Position numbers and translations under genes: made by a program. A model generated the notes under the pieces. That model was not told the DNA's origin, did no database searches, and saw only the letters and a list, made by a program, of their open reading frames with translations. Shown piece by piece: positions 1 through 8,817 of a stretch of DNA of 26,855 nucleotides. Each line of letters starts with the position of its first letter. Position 1 is the first letter of the stretch. The DNA comes from Betaproteobacteria bacterium (GTDB lineage: Bacteria > Pseudomonadota > Gammaproteobacteria > Burkholderiales > Burkholderiaceae_C), in NCBI GenBank assembly GCA_947448675.1, contig CANFOR010000008.1, positions 1 to 26,855 on the forward strand, read 5' to 3'.

Positions 1-1
1 C

Positions 2-415
2 TTCACCCTGATCGAGCTTTTGGTGGTGCTGAGCATCATCGCCATTGCCACGGCAGGCGTGGGCTTTGCCATCCGCGACAGCAGCCAAACCGCACTGGAG
101 CGCGACGCCGAGCGCTTGGCGGCCTTGCTCGAAGCGGGCCGGGCTTTGTCGCGCACCAGTGGCCAGGCGATTGGCTGGCACGACACGCAGCAAGGCTTTC
201 GCTTTGAGGGCTTAAACGCCAACAAGCTGCCGCAAAACTGGCTCAGCCCGCAAACCCAGGTACGCTGGGACAGCGCGCAAAACAAAACCCTGGTGCTGGG
301 CCCCGAGCCGCTGATCGACCCGCAGGCCGTCACGCTGCTGCAGGGCACGCGCAGCCTGCGTGTGGCCACCGACGGCCTGCACCCCTTTGCGGTGCAAACG
401 GTGGCCCTGCCGTGA
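2..415 (+). CDS. gspH: Type II secretion minor pseudopilin GspH (5' end cut by window)
   Basis: The frame is open from the first bases and begins FTLIELLVVLSIIAIA, the class III pilin cleavage region with Glu at +5 and a hydrophobic helix. The leader peptide and start codon lie outside the window. The 137 visible codons match the usual size of GspH, a minor pseudopilin near the tip of the periplasmic pseudopilus that pushes substrates through the GspD secretin. Pseudopilins H, I and J look alike at the N-terminus. The assignment to H rests on its place just before gspI and on the short globular domain. The stop overlaps the gspI start (GTGA). Confidence 0.85.
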   Translation, partial: FTLIELLVVLSIIAIATAGVGFAIRDSSQTALERDAERLAALLEAGRALSRTSGQAIGWHDTQQGFRFEGLNANKLPQNWLSPQTQVRWDSAQNKTLVLGPEPLIDPQAVTLLQGTRSLRVATDGLHPFAVQTVALP

Positions 416-804
416 GCTTGCGTGGCCTGCCCAGCCGCTTGCATGCGCGGGGCTTTACCCTGATCGAGGTGCTGGTAGCTTTGGCCATTACCGCCATTGC
501 ACTGGCCGCTGGCGTGCGCGCCTCCAGCGCTTTGCAGTACAACGCCCAGCGCCAAAGCGACACCCTGCTGGCGCAAATTTGCGCCGAGAACGAGCTGGTC
601 AAAATGCGCCTGGCCAAGCAAATGCCCGGCGTGGGCGACAGCAGCTCCACCTGCCAACAAGCCGGGCAGACCATGGGCGTCACCGTCTCGGTCTACCCCA
701 CGCCCAACCCGAGCTTTCGGCGCGTCGAGGCTGCGGTGCGCGCCGGGCCAGAGGCCTCGGCCAACCCGGTGCTCAGCGTGGCCACCATCGTGGGGCGGTT
801 TTGA
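412..804 (+). CDS. gspI: Type II secretion minor pseudopilin GspI
   Basis: The product has 130 aa. A short basic leader ends at Gly14, followed by FTLIEVLVALAITAIALAAG, a prepilin peptidase site with Glu at +5 and a membrane helix. A Cys pair (about residues 60 and 82) lies in the globular part. GspI forms the minor pseudopilin tip complex with H, J and K. The GTG start at 412 is chosen because it gives a normal short leader directly before the cleavage site and overlaps the gspH stop by four bases, which suggests translational coupling. Only two bases separate its stop from gspJ. Confidence 0.92.
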   Translation: MSLRGLPSRLHARGFTLIEVLVALAITAIALAAGVRASSALQYNAQRQSDTLLAQICAENELVKMRLAKQMPGVGDSSSTCQQAGQTMGVTVSVYPTPNPSFRRVEAAVRAGPEASANPVLSVATIVGRF

Positions 805-806
805 AC

Positions 807-1553
807 ATGCCGCGCCCGCGCGGCTTCACCCTCATCGAGCTGATGGTGGCCCTGGCCATCATGGCCTTGCTGGCCCTGCTGAGCTGGCGCGGCCTCGACG
901 GCATGGCCCGTGCGCAAAGCCAATTGCGCGAGCGCACCGACAGCGTGCTCACCCTGCAAACCGGCTTGGCGCAATGGTCGTCCGACCTCGACACCGTGGT
1001 CGAGACTGGCCTGGTTAGCGCGATGGACTATGACGGCCGTGTGCTGCGCCTGACCCGGCGCGACACCTCGGCGGGCGACAGCCCGGTGCGCGTGGTCGGC
1101 TGGGCGCGCCGCATGATAGAGGGCCAGAACCAGGGACGGGGCAGCTGGACACGCTGGCAGTCGCCGCCGGTGCGCAGCCGTGCCGACTTGCTCGATGCCT
1201 GGGGCCGCGTACAGGCCTGGGCACAAAACGCCAGCAGCGCCGACCAGCAACGCGAAGTGGCCATCGCCGGCCTGGACCAATGGCAGATTTTTTTCTACCG
1301 CAACGACGCCTGGAGCAACCCGCTGTCGAGTGCCAATGCGGCCAGCAATGCAGCCAACAACAGCAACGCACTGGCCAGCAGCGCGGCGGGCGATGGCGGC
1401 GTGGTGAGCAGCAGCACCAACGCGAACAACACCGCCATTGCGGTGCAGCCCGACGGCGTGCGCCTGGTGCTCACGCTCTCTGCAGGCCAGGCGCTGAGCG
1501 GAGTCATCAGCAAAGACTGGGTGCGCCCGGTGATCGGCGGCGGCAAGTCATGA
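807..1553 (+). CDS. gspJ: Type II secretion minor pseudopilin GspJ
   Basis: The product has 248 aa. The leader MPRPRG is followed by FTLIELMVALAIMALLALLS with Glu at +5. The open frame extends far upstream to 360, but the cleavage motif requires the ATG at 807. GspJ is the largest of the I-J-K tip partners. The motif around DQWQIFFYRNDAWSNP (about residues 159-174) is typical of the C-terminal half. Residues 174-214 form an Asn/Ala/Ser-rich low-complexity insert before the final QPDGVRLVLTL strand. The stop overlaps gspK (ATGA). Confidence 0.93.
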   Translation: MPRPRGFTLIELMVALAIMALLALLSWRGLDGMARAQSQLRERTDSVLTLQTGLAQWSSDLDTVVETGLVSAMDYDGRVLRLTRRDTSAGDSPVRVVGWARRMIEGQNQGRGSWTRWQSPPVRSRADLLDAWGRVQAWAQNASSADQQREVAIAGLDQWQIFFYRNDAWSNPLSSANAASNAANNSNALASSAAGDGGVVSSSTNANNTAIAVQPDGVRLVLTLSAGQALSGVISKDWVRPVIGGGKS

Positions 1554-2578
1554 GCGCCATTGGCTTACACACTGCACGGCCCGCGCTGCAGCGGCGAACG
1601 CCTTGGCGCAGGCCGGGGCACACACAGCGCGCACGCGGCGCAGCCCTGCTGGCCGCCATGCTCACCGTGGCCTTGGTGGCCAGTTTTGCGGCCACGGCTT
1701 TGTGGCAGCAATGGCGTTCGATTGAAGTCGAAAGCGCCGAGCGCGGGCGCGTACAAGCGGCCTGGATTTTGACTGGCGCCCTCGACTGGGCGCGCCTGAT
1801 ATTGCGCGAAGACGCACGCAGCGGCGGGGCCGACTATTTGTCTGAGCCCTGGGCCGTGCCGCTGCAAGAGTCGCGCTTGTCGAGCTTTTTAGCGGCTGAC
1901 AAAAATAACAGCGCCAGCGACCTGCCAGAGAACCAGCTCGACGCGTTTTTGTCAGGCCAAATTGTTGATATGCAAGGTCGGCTGAATGTGCTCAACTTAG
2001 TGGACGGCGACAAAATTTCCAAGCCCGATGTATTGGCCTTCGCGCGCTTGTTCAACCTGCTCAACCTGCCCCAGGCGGAGCTGCTCGACCTGTCGCAAAA
2101 CCTGCTCACGGCCAGCTTGGCCAGCAATCCCGCTAGCGCCACGGCCAGCGCGGCCATCAGCCCCACCGCCATGCTGCTGCCCCAGCGCATTGCGCAACTG
2201 CAATGGCTGGGCTTATCCGCAGCCACGGTGGCCAGCCTCAGCCCCTATGTGAGCCTGCTACCCGTGCGCACGCCGCTCAACCTCAATACCGCCGAAGCCG
2301 AAGCTATTTACGCCAGCATCCCCGACCTGAACATGGCCCAAGCGCGCAGCTTGGTCGACGCGCGGGCCAATAGCTACTTTCGCAGCCTAGACGACGCAGG
2401 CAAATTGCTCGGTGAGAGCGCGGTGCTGATCGGTCAGGGCCGCCACAGCGTGGCCACGCGCTTTTTTGAAGTACGCGGCCGCCTGCGCATGGAGCGCACC
2501 GTGATCGAAGAGCATTCGCTGTTGCAGCGCGACGGGCTGGACATGAAAACCCTGTGGCGCAGCCGCGCCTCTTTGTAG
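1550..2578 (+). CDS. gspK: Type II secretion tip pseudopilin GspK
   Basis: The product has 342 aa. A basic leader ends RARG at residue 30, followed by AALLAAMLTVALVASFAATA. As is common in GspK, there is no Glu at +5. The large domain contains QIVDMQGRLNVLNLV and, near the end, TPLNLNTAEAEAIYASIPDL, a helix-hairpin-helix-like segment typical of the family. GspK caps the pseudopilus. The ATG at 1550 overlaps the gspJ stop. The longer upstream frame (from 1280) overlaps gspJ and is not used. A 109-base gap follows before gspL, the largest break inside the cluster. Confidence 0.93.
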   Translation: MSAIGLHTARPALQRRTPWRRPGHTQRARGAALLAAMLTVALVASFAATALWQQWRSIEVESAERGRVQAAWILTGALDWARLILREDARSGGADYLSEPWAVPLQESRLSSFLAADKNNSASDLPENQLDAFLSGQIVDMQGRLNVLNLVDGDKISKPDVLAFARLFNLLNLPQAELLDLSQNLLTASLASNPASATASAAISPTAMLLPQRIAQLQWLGLSAATVASLSPYVSLLPVRTPLNLNTAEAEAIYASIPDLNMAQARSLVDARANSYFRSLDDAGKLLGESAVLIGQGRHSVATRFFEVRGRLRMERTVIEEHSLLQRDGLDMKTLWRSRASL

Positions 2579-2687
2579 TCGGTGTACACATGCATGCATT
2601 GCGCAGTCCCTACAATTGGCCCAGTCTGCAATAGCGCAGAACTGCCCTCTATGCCCTGCTACCCAACCTGATTCAAGTCTGCTGTCC
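2579..2687 (+). promoter_or_regulatory. gspK-gspL gap with possible internal promoter
   Basis: This gap breaks an otherwise tightly packed operon. It holds a TACAAT hexamer at 2611-2616 that could act as a -10 box, but I see no good -35 at 16-18 bases. A perfect 10-base palindrome ATGCATGCAT lies at 2590-2599. No clear hairpin plus T-run terminator is visible. An internal promoter for gspL-M-N-D-E is possible but weakly supported. Confidence 0.25.
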
Positions 2688-3950
2688 ATGCTCTCGCTGA
2701 TCGTTGCCCTGTCCACACCCGCTGCCGCGACAGGCGAGCTGCGCTTTGTGCTGTCGCGCGACGCGGCCAGTGGGCTCTTGGGCGAGGCGAGCCACGCGGG
2801 CAACGACGCTGCCATCGCCGAGCATGGCAGCGCACCCTTGGCATTGCTGCCGCGCAGCGACGAGCTGGTGGCGGTGGTGCCCGCGCATATGCTGTCGTGG
2901 CAGCGCATCGTGCTGCCCAAGCTGGGCAGTGCCCGCTTGCGCGCCGCACTCGACGGCATGCTCGAAGAGCGCCTTCTCGACGAGCCCGCGCAACTGCATT
3001 TGGCCCTCTCGCCCGGCGCGGCCACCGGGCAAAGCGTGTGGGTGGCGGCTTGCGACAAAGCCTGGCTGCAAGCCTGGCTGCAAGCCTTTGAGGCCGCAGG
3101 GCGCATTGTGGCGCGCGTGGTGCCTGAGTTTGCGCCGCCACTGGCGTCCAGCGCCGCCGAGCAAGCCGCCAGCTACTACGCGCTGGGCGAGCCGCACAAC
3201 GCCTGGCTGCTGCGCTGCGCCAGCGACGGCGTGCAAAGCCTGCCCTTGAACGCCAGCGCCCGCAGCGCCTTGGCTTGGCCAAGCCAGGCCGATGCCGCGC
3301 AAAGCCCGCCTACGGTGTTTGCCGAGCCCGCCGTGGCGGCATTGGCCGAACAAATTTTGGGCAGCAAAGTGCAATTGCGCCACAACGCGCAAGGCCTGGT
3401 GGCTGCAGCGCGCTCAGGCTGGGACCTGGCCCAGTTTGACCTGGCCTCCACCGGCGGCACGCGCTTGGCGCGCCGCGCCAGCTTGGCTTGGGCGCAGTGG
3501 GCCGGTAGCCCCGCTTGGAGGCCTGCGCGCTGGGGTGTGGTGGCGCTGTTGGTCATCAACCTCTTAGGCTTGAACGCCTGGGCCTGGAAGGAGCGCAGCG
3601 CGCTCGAGGCCCAGCGCGCGCAAGTGCGTAACCTGCTGACCAGCACCTTCCCCAAAATCCCCTTGGTGGTCGACGCGCCGGTGCAAATGGAACGCGAACT
3701 GACCGCACTGCGCGCCGCCACCGGTGCAGTGGGTGCGCGCGATTTAGAGCCCATGCTGGCAGGCTTTGCGGCCAACACCAAGGCAGAGCAAGCGCCGACA
3801 GCTATTGAATTTGTAGCAAATGAACTCACACTCAAAGGCCTGAAGTTGCCCACCAACGATGCCAATGCGCTGCGTACAGCCCTGGCCGCGGCAGGCTACA
3901 GCGTCCGTGAAGAAGCTGGCAACTGGGTCTTGCGGGTGGCCGCGCCATGA
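2688..3950 (+). CDS. gspL: Type II secretion inner-membrane platform protein GspL
   Basis: The product has 420 aa. An N-terminal cytoplasmic actin-like domain (residues 1-275) contains a segment near residue 70 ending HMLSWQRIVLPKLGSARLR. A single membrane helix follows at about residues 281-302 (VVALLVINLLGLNAWAW), then a short periplasmic ferredoxin-like domain. GspL recruits the GspE ATPase and pairs with GspM. The ATG at 2688 is chosen over an upstream TTG at 2616 because family members start directly with a beta strand like MLSLIVALS. The codons at 3800-3818 match exactly a 19-base sequence found again before xylB. The stop overlaps gspM by four bases. Confidence 0.92.
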   Translation: MLSLIVALSTPAAATGELRFVLSRDAASGLLGEASHAGNDAAIAEHGSAPLALLPRSDELVAVVPAHMLSWQRIVLPKLGSARLRAALDGMLEERLLDEPAQLHLALSPGAATGQSVWVAACDKAWLQAWLQAFEAAGRIVARVVPEFAPPLASSAAEQAASYYALGEPHNAWLLRCASDGVQSLPLNASARSALAWPSQADAAQSPPTVFAEPAVAALAEQILGSKVQLRHNAQGLVAAARSGWDLAQFDLASTGGTRLARRASLAWAQWAGSPAWRPARWGVVALLVINLLGLNAWAWKERSALEAQRAQVRNLLTSTFPKIPLVVDAPVQMERELTALRAATGAVGARDLEPMLAGFAANTKAEQAPTAIEFVANELTLKGLKLPTNDANALRTALAAAGYSVREEAGNWVLRVAAP

Positions 3951-4456
3951 GCAAGAGCAACAGCGGCCTGCAAGGCTTAGCAGCACGCTTTGCCGCCACC
4001 TGGGGCGGCCTGGCCCGGCGCGAACGCAACTTGGTGCTGGCCGCCAGCGCCGTGGTCGGCTTGGCCTTGCTGTGGCGGGTCGGCATTGCACCCGCCTTGG
4101 CTACTTTGCGCAGCGCCGAGGCCCAGCACCGCAGCCTCGACGCGCAACTGGCCAGCATGCAAAGCTTGGCCGCGCAAGCGCAAAGCCTGCAAGCCCTGCC
4201 GCGCACCAAGGGCGAAGACAGCGCCAAAACACTCGATGTCGCCGTCAAACAGCATTTGGGCAGCACCGGCCAAATGTCCATTGTCGGCGAGCGCGCGACC
4301 GTCACGCTCAAGGGCAGCTCGGGCGCAGCGCTGGCCGCTTGGTTGGCCGCAGCGCGCAGCAATGCCCGGGCCCTGCCCAGTGAAGCCAAGCTGGTGCAGA
4401 ACGCCGCGCGCACCGGCTGGGACGGCAGCGTCGTGCTCACACTGCCACCACCATGA
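3947..4456 (+). CDS. gspM: Type II secretion platform protein GspM
   Basis: The product has 169 aa: a short cytoplasmic stretch, a membrane helix at about residues 28-50 (LVLAASAVVGLALLWRVGIA), a coiled segment rich in Ala/Gln/Ser, and a small periplasmic domain. The preceding ARRERNLVLAA is typical of GspM. The protein stabilises GspL in the inner-membrane platform. It overlaps gspL upstream and gspN downstream by four bases each, so the three are probably translated together. Confidence 0.92.
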   Translation: MSKSNSGLQGLAARFAATWGGLARRERNLVLAASAVVGLALLWRVGIAPALATLRSAEAQHRSLDAQLASMQSLAAQAQSLQALPRTKGEDSAKTLDVAVKQHLGSTGQMSIVGERATVTLKGSSGAALAAWLAAARSNARALPSEAKLVQNAARTGWDGSVVLTLPPP

Positions 4457-5307
4457 AGCTGCCTACGCTCCAGCGCCGCAGCAATGCGCACACCAGCCTG
4501 CGCGGCCCCACAAAGGGCCAGCGCCAGAACGCGCGCAGCCCGGCTGCGCCCTGGGCCTGGGCAGGCTGGGGTAGCTGCCTGGGTGCGCTCTGCGCGCTGC
4601 TGCTGTTCGCCCCCGCGCAGTGGCTGGCTGACGCGGTGGCCAGCCAAAGCAAGGGCCTAGTGCAGCTGGCCCAAGCGCGCGGCACGGTGTGGAACGGCTC
4701 GGCGCGTTTGCTTTTTACCGGCGGCGAAGGCAGCCAAGACATCAGCGCCTTGCCCGAGCGGGTGCAGTGGACACTGCGCCCCGCTTGGAGCGGCTTGCAC
4801 ATAGGCTTACTCGCCGAGTGCTGCACACCGCAGGTTTTGCAAGTCAGTGTCTCACCGCGCTGGGCTGGTATGCGCCTGGACCTGGCCGACGCGCAAAGCA
4901 CTTGGCCTGCGCAATTGCTCAGCGGCCTGGGCGCACCCTGGAACACCCTGCAAGCCCAGGGCCGTTTGCAATTGCAAAGCCAGGCGCTGAGCCTGGAGTG
5001 GAACGCGGGCCGCATGCAGATTGCGGGTAGCGCCGAGCTGCAAGCTCTCGACATGGGCTCGCGCCTGTCGACCCTGCGGCCCATGGGCAGCTACCGCCTG
5101 CGCCTGACCGGCGGCAGCAATGCAATCTTGGTGCTCGACACGCTAGAAGGCGCCTTGCAACTGAGTGGGCGTGGCCAGTGGGTGGGCGCGCGTTTGCGTT
5201 TTAGCGGCGAGGCCAGCGCCACGGCCGAGCGTGAAGCGGCATTGTCGAATTTGCTCAATATCATTGGCAGGCGCAATGGGCTGCGCTCTACCATCCAACT
5301 AGGTTAG
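4453..5307 (+). CDS. gspN: Type II secretion protein GspN
   Basis: The product has 284 aa. A basic N-terminal tail (about 35 residues) is followed by one membrane helix (about residues 36-58) and a periplasmic beta-rich domain with the family features GTVWNGSA (about residue 76) and VQWTLRPAW (about residue 99). GspN is present in only some type II systems, and its role near the secretin and platform is not well defined. The long basic cytoplasmic tail could be partly non-native if translation starts later, but the ATG at 4453 overlaps gspM in the same ATGA fashion as the other genes here. Confidence 0.88.
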   Translation: MKLPTLQRRSNAHTSLRGPTKGQRQNARSPAAPWAWAGWGSCLGALCALLLFAPAQWLADAVASQSKGLVQLAQARGTVWNGSARLLFTGGEGSQDISALPERVQWTLRPAWSGLHIGLLAECCTPQVLQVSVSPRWAGMRLDLADAQSTWPAQLLSGLGAPWNTLQAQGRLQLQSQALSLEWNAGRMQIAGSAELQALDMGSRLSTLRPMGSYRLRLTGGSNAILVLDTLEGALQLSGRGQWVGARLRFSGEASATAEREAALSNLLNIIGRRNGLRSTIQLG

Positions 5308-5311
5308 CCTT

Positions 5312-7405
5312 ATGAACAAGCTCGCTCCTTTTTTTATAGCTGGCTACGCACTGTCTGCGCTGCTTCCGGGCGTTTTGCATGCGCAAAATGCGGTCAGCCA
5401 CCGGCCTGCAGAGCAGGTCACGCTGAACTTTAGCAATGCTGACATTGCCGACGTAGCCCGTACCATCGCGGTGATGACGGGGCGCAATGTAGTGGTTGAC
5501 CCGCGCGTCAAGGGCACGATCAATTTGGTCACCGACAAAGGGGTTTCCAAAGCCGCGGCCTACGACCAATTTTTGGCGGCGTTGCGCCTGCAGGGCTTTA
5601 GCGTGGTGGAGAGCGCGGGCCTGTACAAAGTGGTGCCCGAGGCCGATGCCAAACTGCAAGGCGGCAGTGTCAGCATTGCCCCGGCCACGAGCAGCAGTGG
5701 CAACCAGATCGTCACGCAAATCTTTCGCCTGAACTACGAAACCGCCAACAACCTGGTGCCGATTTTGCGGCCCCTCATCAGCCCCAACAACACCATCAAC
5801 GTCAACCCCGGCAACAACTCGCTGGTGATTACCGACTACGCCGACAACCTGCAGCGCATGGCGCGCATTGTGGCGGCGCTGGACCTGCCCAGCGCGGGCG
5901 ACTTAGAGATCATTCCGCTCAAGCACGCGGTGGCCGCAGACCTGGTGCCCTTGCTGGTGCGTTTGATCGACAGCGGTGGCGTGGCCGCTGCTGCGCAAGG
6001 GCAGGCCGACAACTCGTTCAAAACCGCCATCGTGGCCGAGCCACGCAGCAACTCGGTGATCGTGCGCGCGGCCAACCCGGCGCGCTCGGCCCTGGCGCGC
6101 TCGCTGGTTGAGCGACTCGATCAGCCCAGTGGCCTGAGTGCAGCGGGCAATATTTACGTGGTGTATTTGAAGAACGCCGATGCCATGAAACTGGCTGGCA
6201 TTTTGCGCGCCAGCATCGCCAGTTCGGGTGGCGCTGGCGGCGCTTCGGCTACCGCGCCCAGCACGCCAGGTGCCGCGGCAGCAGCCCAGGGCGTGGCCGC
6301 TTCGGCGCAGCCGTCTACCGGCGGGCAAATCCAGGCCGACCCGGCCACCAACTCGCTCATCATCAGCGCCAGCGAGCCCCTGTACCGCCAACTGCGTGCC
6401 GTGATCGACCAGCTCGACGGGCGGCGCGCCCAGGTCTATGTAGAGAGCTTGATCGCCGAGGTGGACAGCAGCAAGGCCGCGCAGTTTGGCATCCAGTGGC
6501 AAAACGCGCTGGGCTCCAAGAGCAGCAATATCGGCGTTTTTGGCACCAACTCTAGCGTCACGGGAACCAATATCGTGGCCCTGGCCACGGGCGCGACCAA
6601 GTCGGTCAGCTCGGGATTTAACTTTGCACTGGGCAGCCAGGTCGGTGGCAAATTGGTGCTCAGCATGCTGGCCAATTTTTTAGAGTCCACTGGCGACGGC
6701 AATATTTTGTCCACGCCAAATCTGCTTACCCTCGACAACGAAGAAGCCAAGATCGTGATCGGCCAAAACGTGCCCTTTGTGACCGGCCAATACACCAACA
6801 ACAACGCGGGCAGCAGCGGCACCGTCAACCCGTTTCAAACCATTGAGCGCAAAGACGTGGGCCTGACCCTGCGCGTGAAGCCGCAGATCAGCGAGAACGG
6901 CACCATCAAGCTGCAAATTTACCAAGAGGTGTCGAGCGTACAAAACTCTTCGGTGGGCGCTACCAGCGGTTTGATTACCAACAAGCGCTCGATCGAGTCC
7001 ACCGTCTTGGTGGACGACGGCGCGATTGTGGTGCTGGGTGGTTTGCTGCAAGACACCTATGCAGGCAACCAAGACAAGGTGCCCGGCGTGGCCGACATTC
7101 CCTTCTTTGGCAACCTGTTTAAAAGCGAATCGCGCAGCCGCAGTAAAACCAATTTGATGGTGTTTTTGCGTCCCGTCGTCATCCGCGACGCGCAGGCCAG
7201 CGAGGCGCTTTCGCTCGACCGTTACGAGCTGATGCGCGCGCAAGAAAAAGAAGCCCAGCCAGTGCGCAGCAGCACCGTGCCGGTGAACGAGTCGGCCGTC
7301 ATGCCGCCACTGGGCGCGCCGGCCATGCGTGTGGCTCCGCCCTTGAGCCTGCCCCAGGCCAAGCCCGCAGCAGCGCCCGCCATGCCCGCTGCGCCTGCGA
7401 AGTAA
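5312..7405 (+). CDS. gspD: Type II secretion outer-membrane secretin GspD
   Basis: The product has 697 aa, normal for GspD. A signal peptide ends about LPGVLHA (residue 24). The N0 domain follows (VTLNFSNADIADVARTIAVM), then three N1-N3 repeats, with a Gly/Ala/Ser-rich loop (about residues 304-340) in the last. The secretin core contains NILSTPNLLTLDNEEAKIVI and VPGVADIPFFGNLFKSES. The last 40 residues are Pro/Ala-rich. It forms the outer-membrane gate of the system. The hydrophobic part of the signal peptide is encoded by a copy of the dispersed AT-rich repeat (5324-5360). Four bases separate it from both gspN and gspE. Confidence 0.96.
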   Translation: MNKLAPFFIAGYALSALLPGVLHAQNAVSHRPAEQVTLNFSNADIADVARTIAVMTGRNVVVDPRVKGTINLVTDKGVSKAAAYDQFLAALRLQGFSVVESAGLYKVVPEADAKLQGGSVSIAPATSSSGNQIVTQIFRLNYETANNLVPILRPLISPNNTINVNPGNNSLVITDYADNLQRMARIVAALDLPSAGDLEIIPLKHAVAADLVPLLVRLIDSGGVAAAAQGQADNSFKTAIVAEPRSNSVIVRAANPARSALARSLVERLDQPSGLSAAGNIYVVYLKNADAMKLAGILRASIASSGGAGGASATAPSTPGAAAAAQGVAASAQPSTGGQIQADPATNSLIISASEPLYRQLRAVIDQLDGRRAQVYVESLIAEVDSSKAAQFGIQWQNALGSKSSNIGVFGTNSSVTGTNIVALATGATKSVSSGFNFALGSQVGGKLVLSMLANFLESTGDGNILSTPNLLTLDNEEAKIVIGQNVPFVTGQYTNNNAGSSGTVNPFQTIERKDVGLTLRVKPQISENGTIKLQIYQEVSSVQNSSVGATSGLITNKRSIESTVLVDDGAIVVLGGLLQDTYAGNQDKVPGVADIPFFGNLFKSESRSRSKTNLMVFLRPVVIRDAQASEALSLDRYELMRAQEKEAQPVRSSTVPVNESAVMPPLGAPAMRVAPPLSLPQAKPAAAPAMPAAPAK

Positions 7406-7409
7406 GCCC

Positions 7410-8813
7410 ATGCGCTACCTCTTGCCCTATGCCTTTGCCCGCACGAGCCAGCTCTTGCTGGGCGAAGACGCAGGCCAGCTCACGCTGTGGCTGCAGCCCG
7501 GTAGCGACCGCCAAGCCCTGAGCGAGGTGCTGCGCAAACACGCAGCGCCGGGCAACCCCGCCTTGGCCATAGAAAACCTGGCTGCCGAAACCTTGGCCCA
7601 GCGCATCAGCGCAGCCTATGCCCAAGGCGAGTCCAGCGCCGCCACGGTGGTCAGCGAGGTCGAAAACGACGCCGATTTATCGCGCATGATGCAAGACTTG
7701 CCCGCGGTAGAAGACTTGCTCGAAACGAGCGACGACGCGCCCATCATCCGCATGCTCAACGCCCTGCTCACGCAAGCTGCGCGCGACGGTGCCAGCGACA
7801 TCCACATTGAGCCCTACGAGCGCCACAGCTCGGTGCGCTTTCGCGTCGACGGCACCCTGCGCGAGGTGGTGCAGCCCAATCGTGCACTGCATGCAGCCTT
7901 GATCTCGCGCTTGAAAATCATGGCCGAGCTCGACATTTCTGAAAAACGCCTGCCGCAAGACGGTCGCATCAGCCTGCGCATTGGCACGCGTGCGGTCGAC
8001 GTGCGGGTCAGCACCTTGCCCAGCGCGCACGGCGAACGCGCGGTACTGCGTTTGCTCGACAAGAGTGAGGCGCGCATCACCTTGCAGTCGGTGGGCATGC
8101 AGGGCGCAACGCTGTCGCGCTTTGAAGCGCTCATTGGCCAGCCGCACGGCATTATTTTGGTCACGGGACCCACCGGCTCGGGCAAAACCACCACGCTCTA
8201 CGCGGCTTTGGGCAAGCTCGACGCCAGCGCCAGCAACATCATGACGGTAGAAGACCCGATTGAATACGAGCTGCCCGGCGTGGGCCAAACCCAGGTGAAC
8301 GCCAAGATCGACCTGGACTTTGCCAAGGCTTTGCGGGCCATCCTCAGGCAAGACCCCGACATCATCATGATCGGCGAGATACGCGACTTTGAAACTGCGC
8401 AAATCGCCATCCAAGCCTCGCTCACCGGCCACTTGGTGCTGGCCACCTTGCACACCAATGACGCGGCCAGCGCCGTGACACGCCTGACCGACATGGGCGT
8501 GGAGCCATTTTTGCTTAGCTCTTCACTGCTGGGCGTGCTGGCCCAGCGCTTGGTGCGCAAGCTGTGCAGCCACTGCCAAGGCAAGGGCTGCGAACACTGT
8601 GGCCACACCGGCTACCAAGGCCGCACCGGCGTGTTTGAGCTCTTGGTCACCAACGAAGCCACGCGCGCCCTGGTACACAACAAAGCCAGCGAGGCCGACA
8701 TCCGCACTGCTGCCATAGCGCAGGGCATGACGCTCATGCGCGAAGACGGCGAGCGCTTGATCGCAGCGGGCATCACCACCCGCGAAGAACTGGTGCGCGT
8801 AACGCGCGATTGA
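7410..8813 (+). CDS. gspE: Type II secretion ATPase GspE
   Basis: The product has 467 aa, at the short end for GspE. Visible motifs are the N2 region with DGASDIHIEPYE, Walker A GPTGSGKT (residues 253-260), Walker B DPDIIMIGEIRD (315-326), the His box TGHLVLATLHTNDA, and a cytoplasmic zinc element with Cys386, Cys389, Cys394 and Cys397. The spacer between the two CxxC pairs is only four residues, much shorter than in the textbook enzyme. It powers pseudopilus assembly from the cytoplasmic face via GspL and GspF. Its usual partner gspF is not next but lies beyond an opposite-strand gene. Confidence 0.95.
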   Translation: MRYLLPYAFARTSQLLLGEDAGQLTLWLQPGSDRQALSEVLRKHAAPGNPALAIENLAAETLAQRISAAYAQGESSAATVVSEVENDADLSRMMQDLPAVEDLLETSDDAPIIRMLNALLTQAARDGASDIHIEPYERHSSVRFRVDGTLREVVQPNRALHAALISRLKIMAELDISEKRLPQDGRISLRIGTRAVDVRVSTLPSAHGERAVLRLLDKSEARITLQSVGMQGATLSRFEALIGQPHGIILVTGPTGSGKTTTLYAALGKLDASASNIMTVEDPIEYELPGVGQTQVNAKIDLDFAKALRAILRQDPDIIMIGEIRDFETAQIAIQASLTGHLVLATLHTNDAASAVTRLTDMGVEPFLLSSSLLGVLAQRLVRKLCSHCQGKGCEHCGHTGYQGRTGVFELLVTNEATRALVHNKASEADIRTAAIAQGMTLMREDGERLIAAGITTREELVRVTRD

Positions 8814-8817
8814 GCGC

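Noticed and set aside
360..806. Upstream extension of the gspJ open frame
   Set aside because: It overlaps gspI fully, and the prepilin leader and cleavage site place the start at 807.
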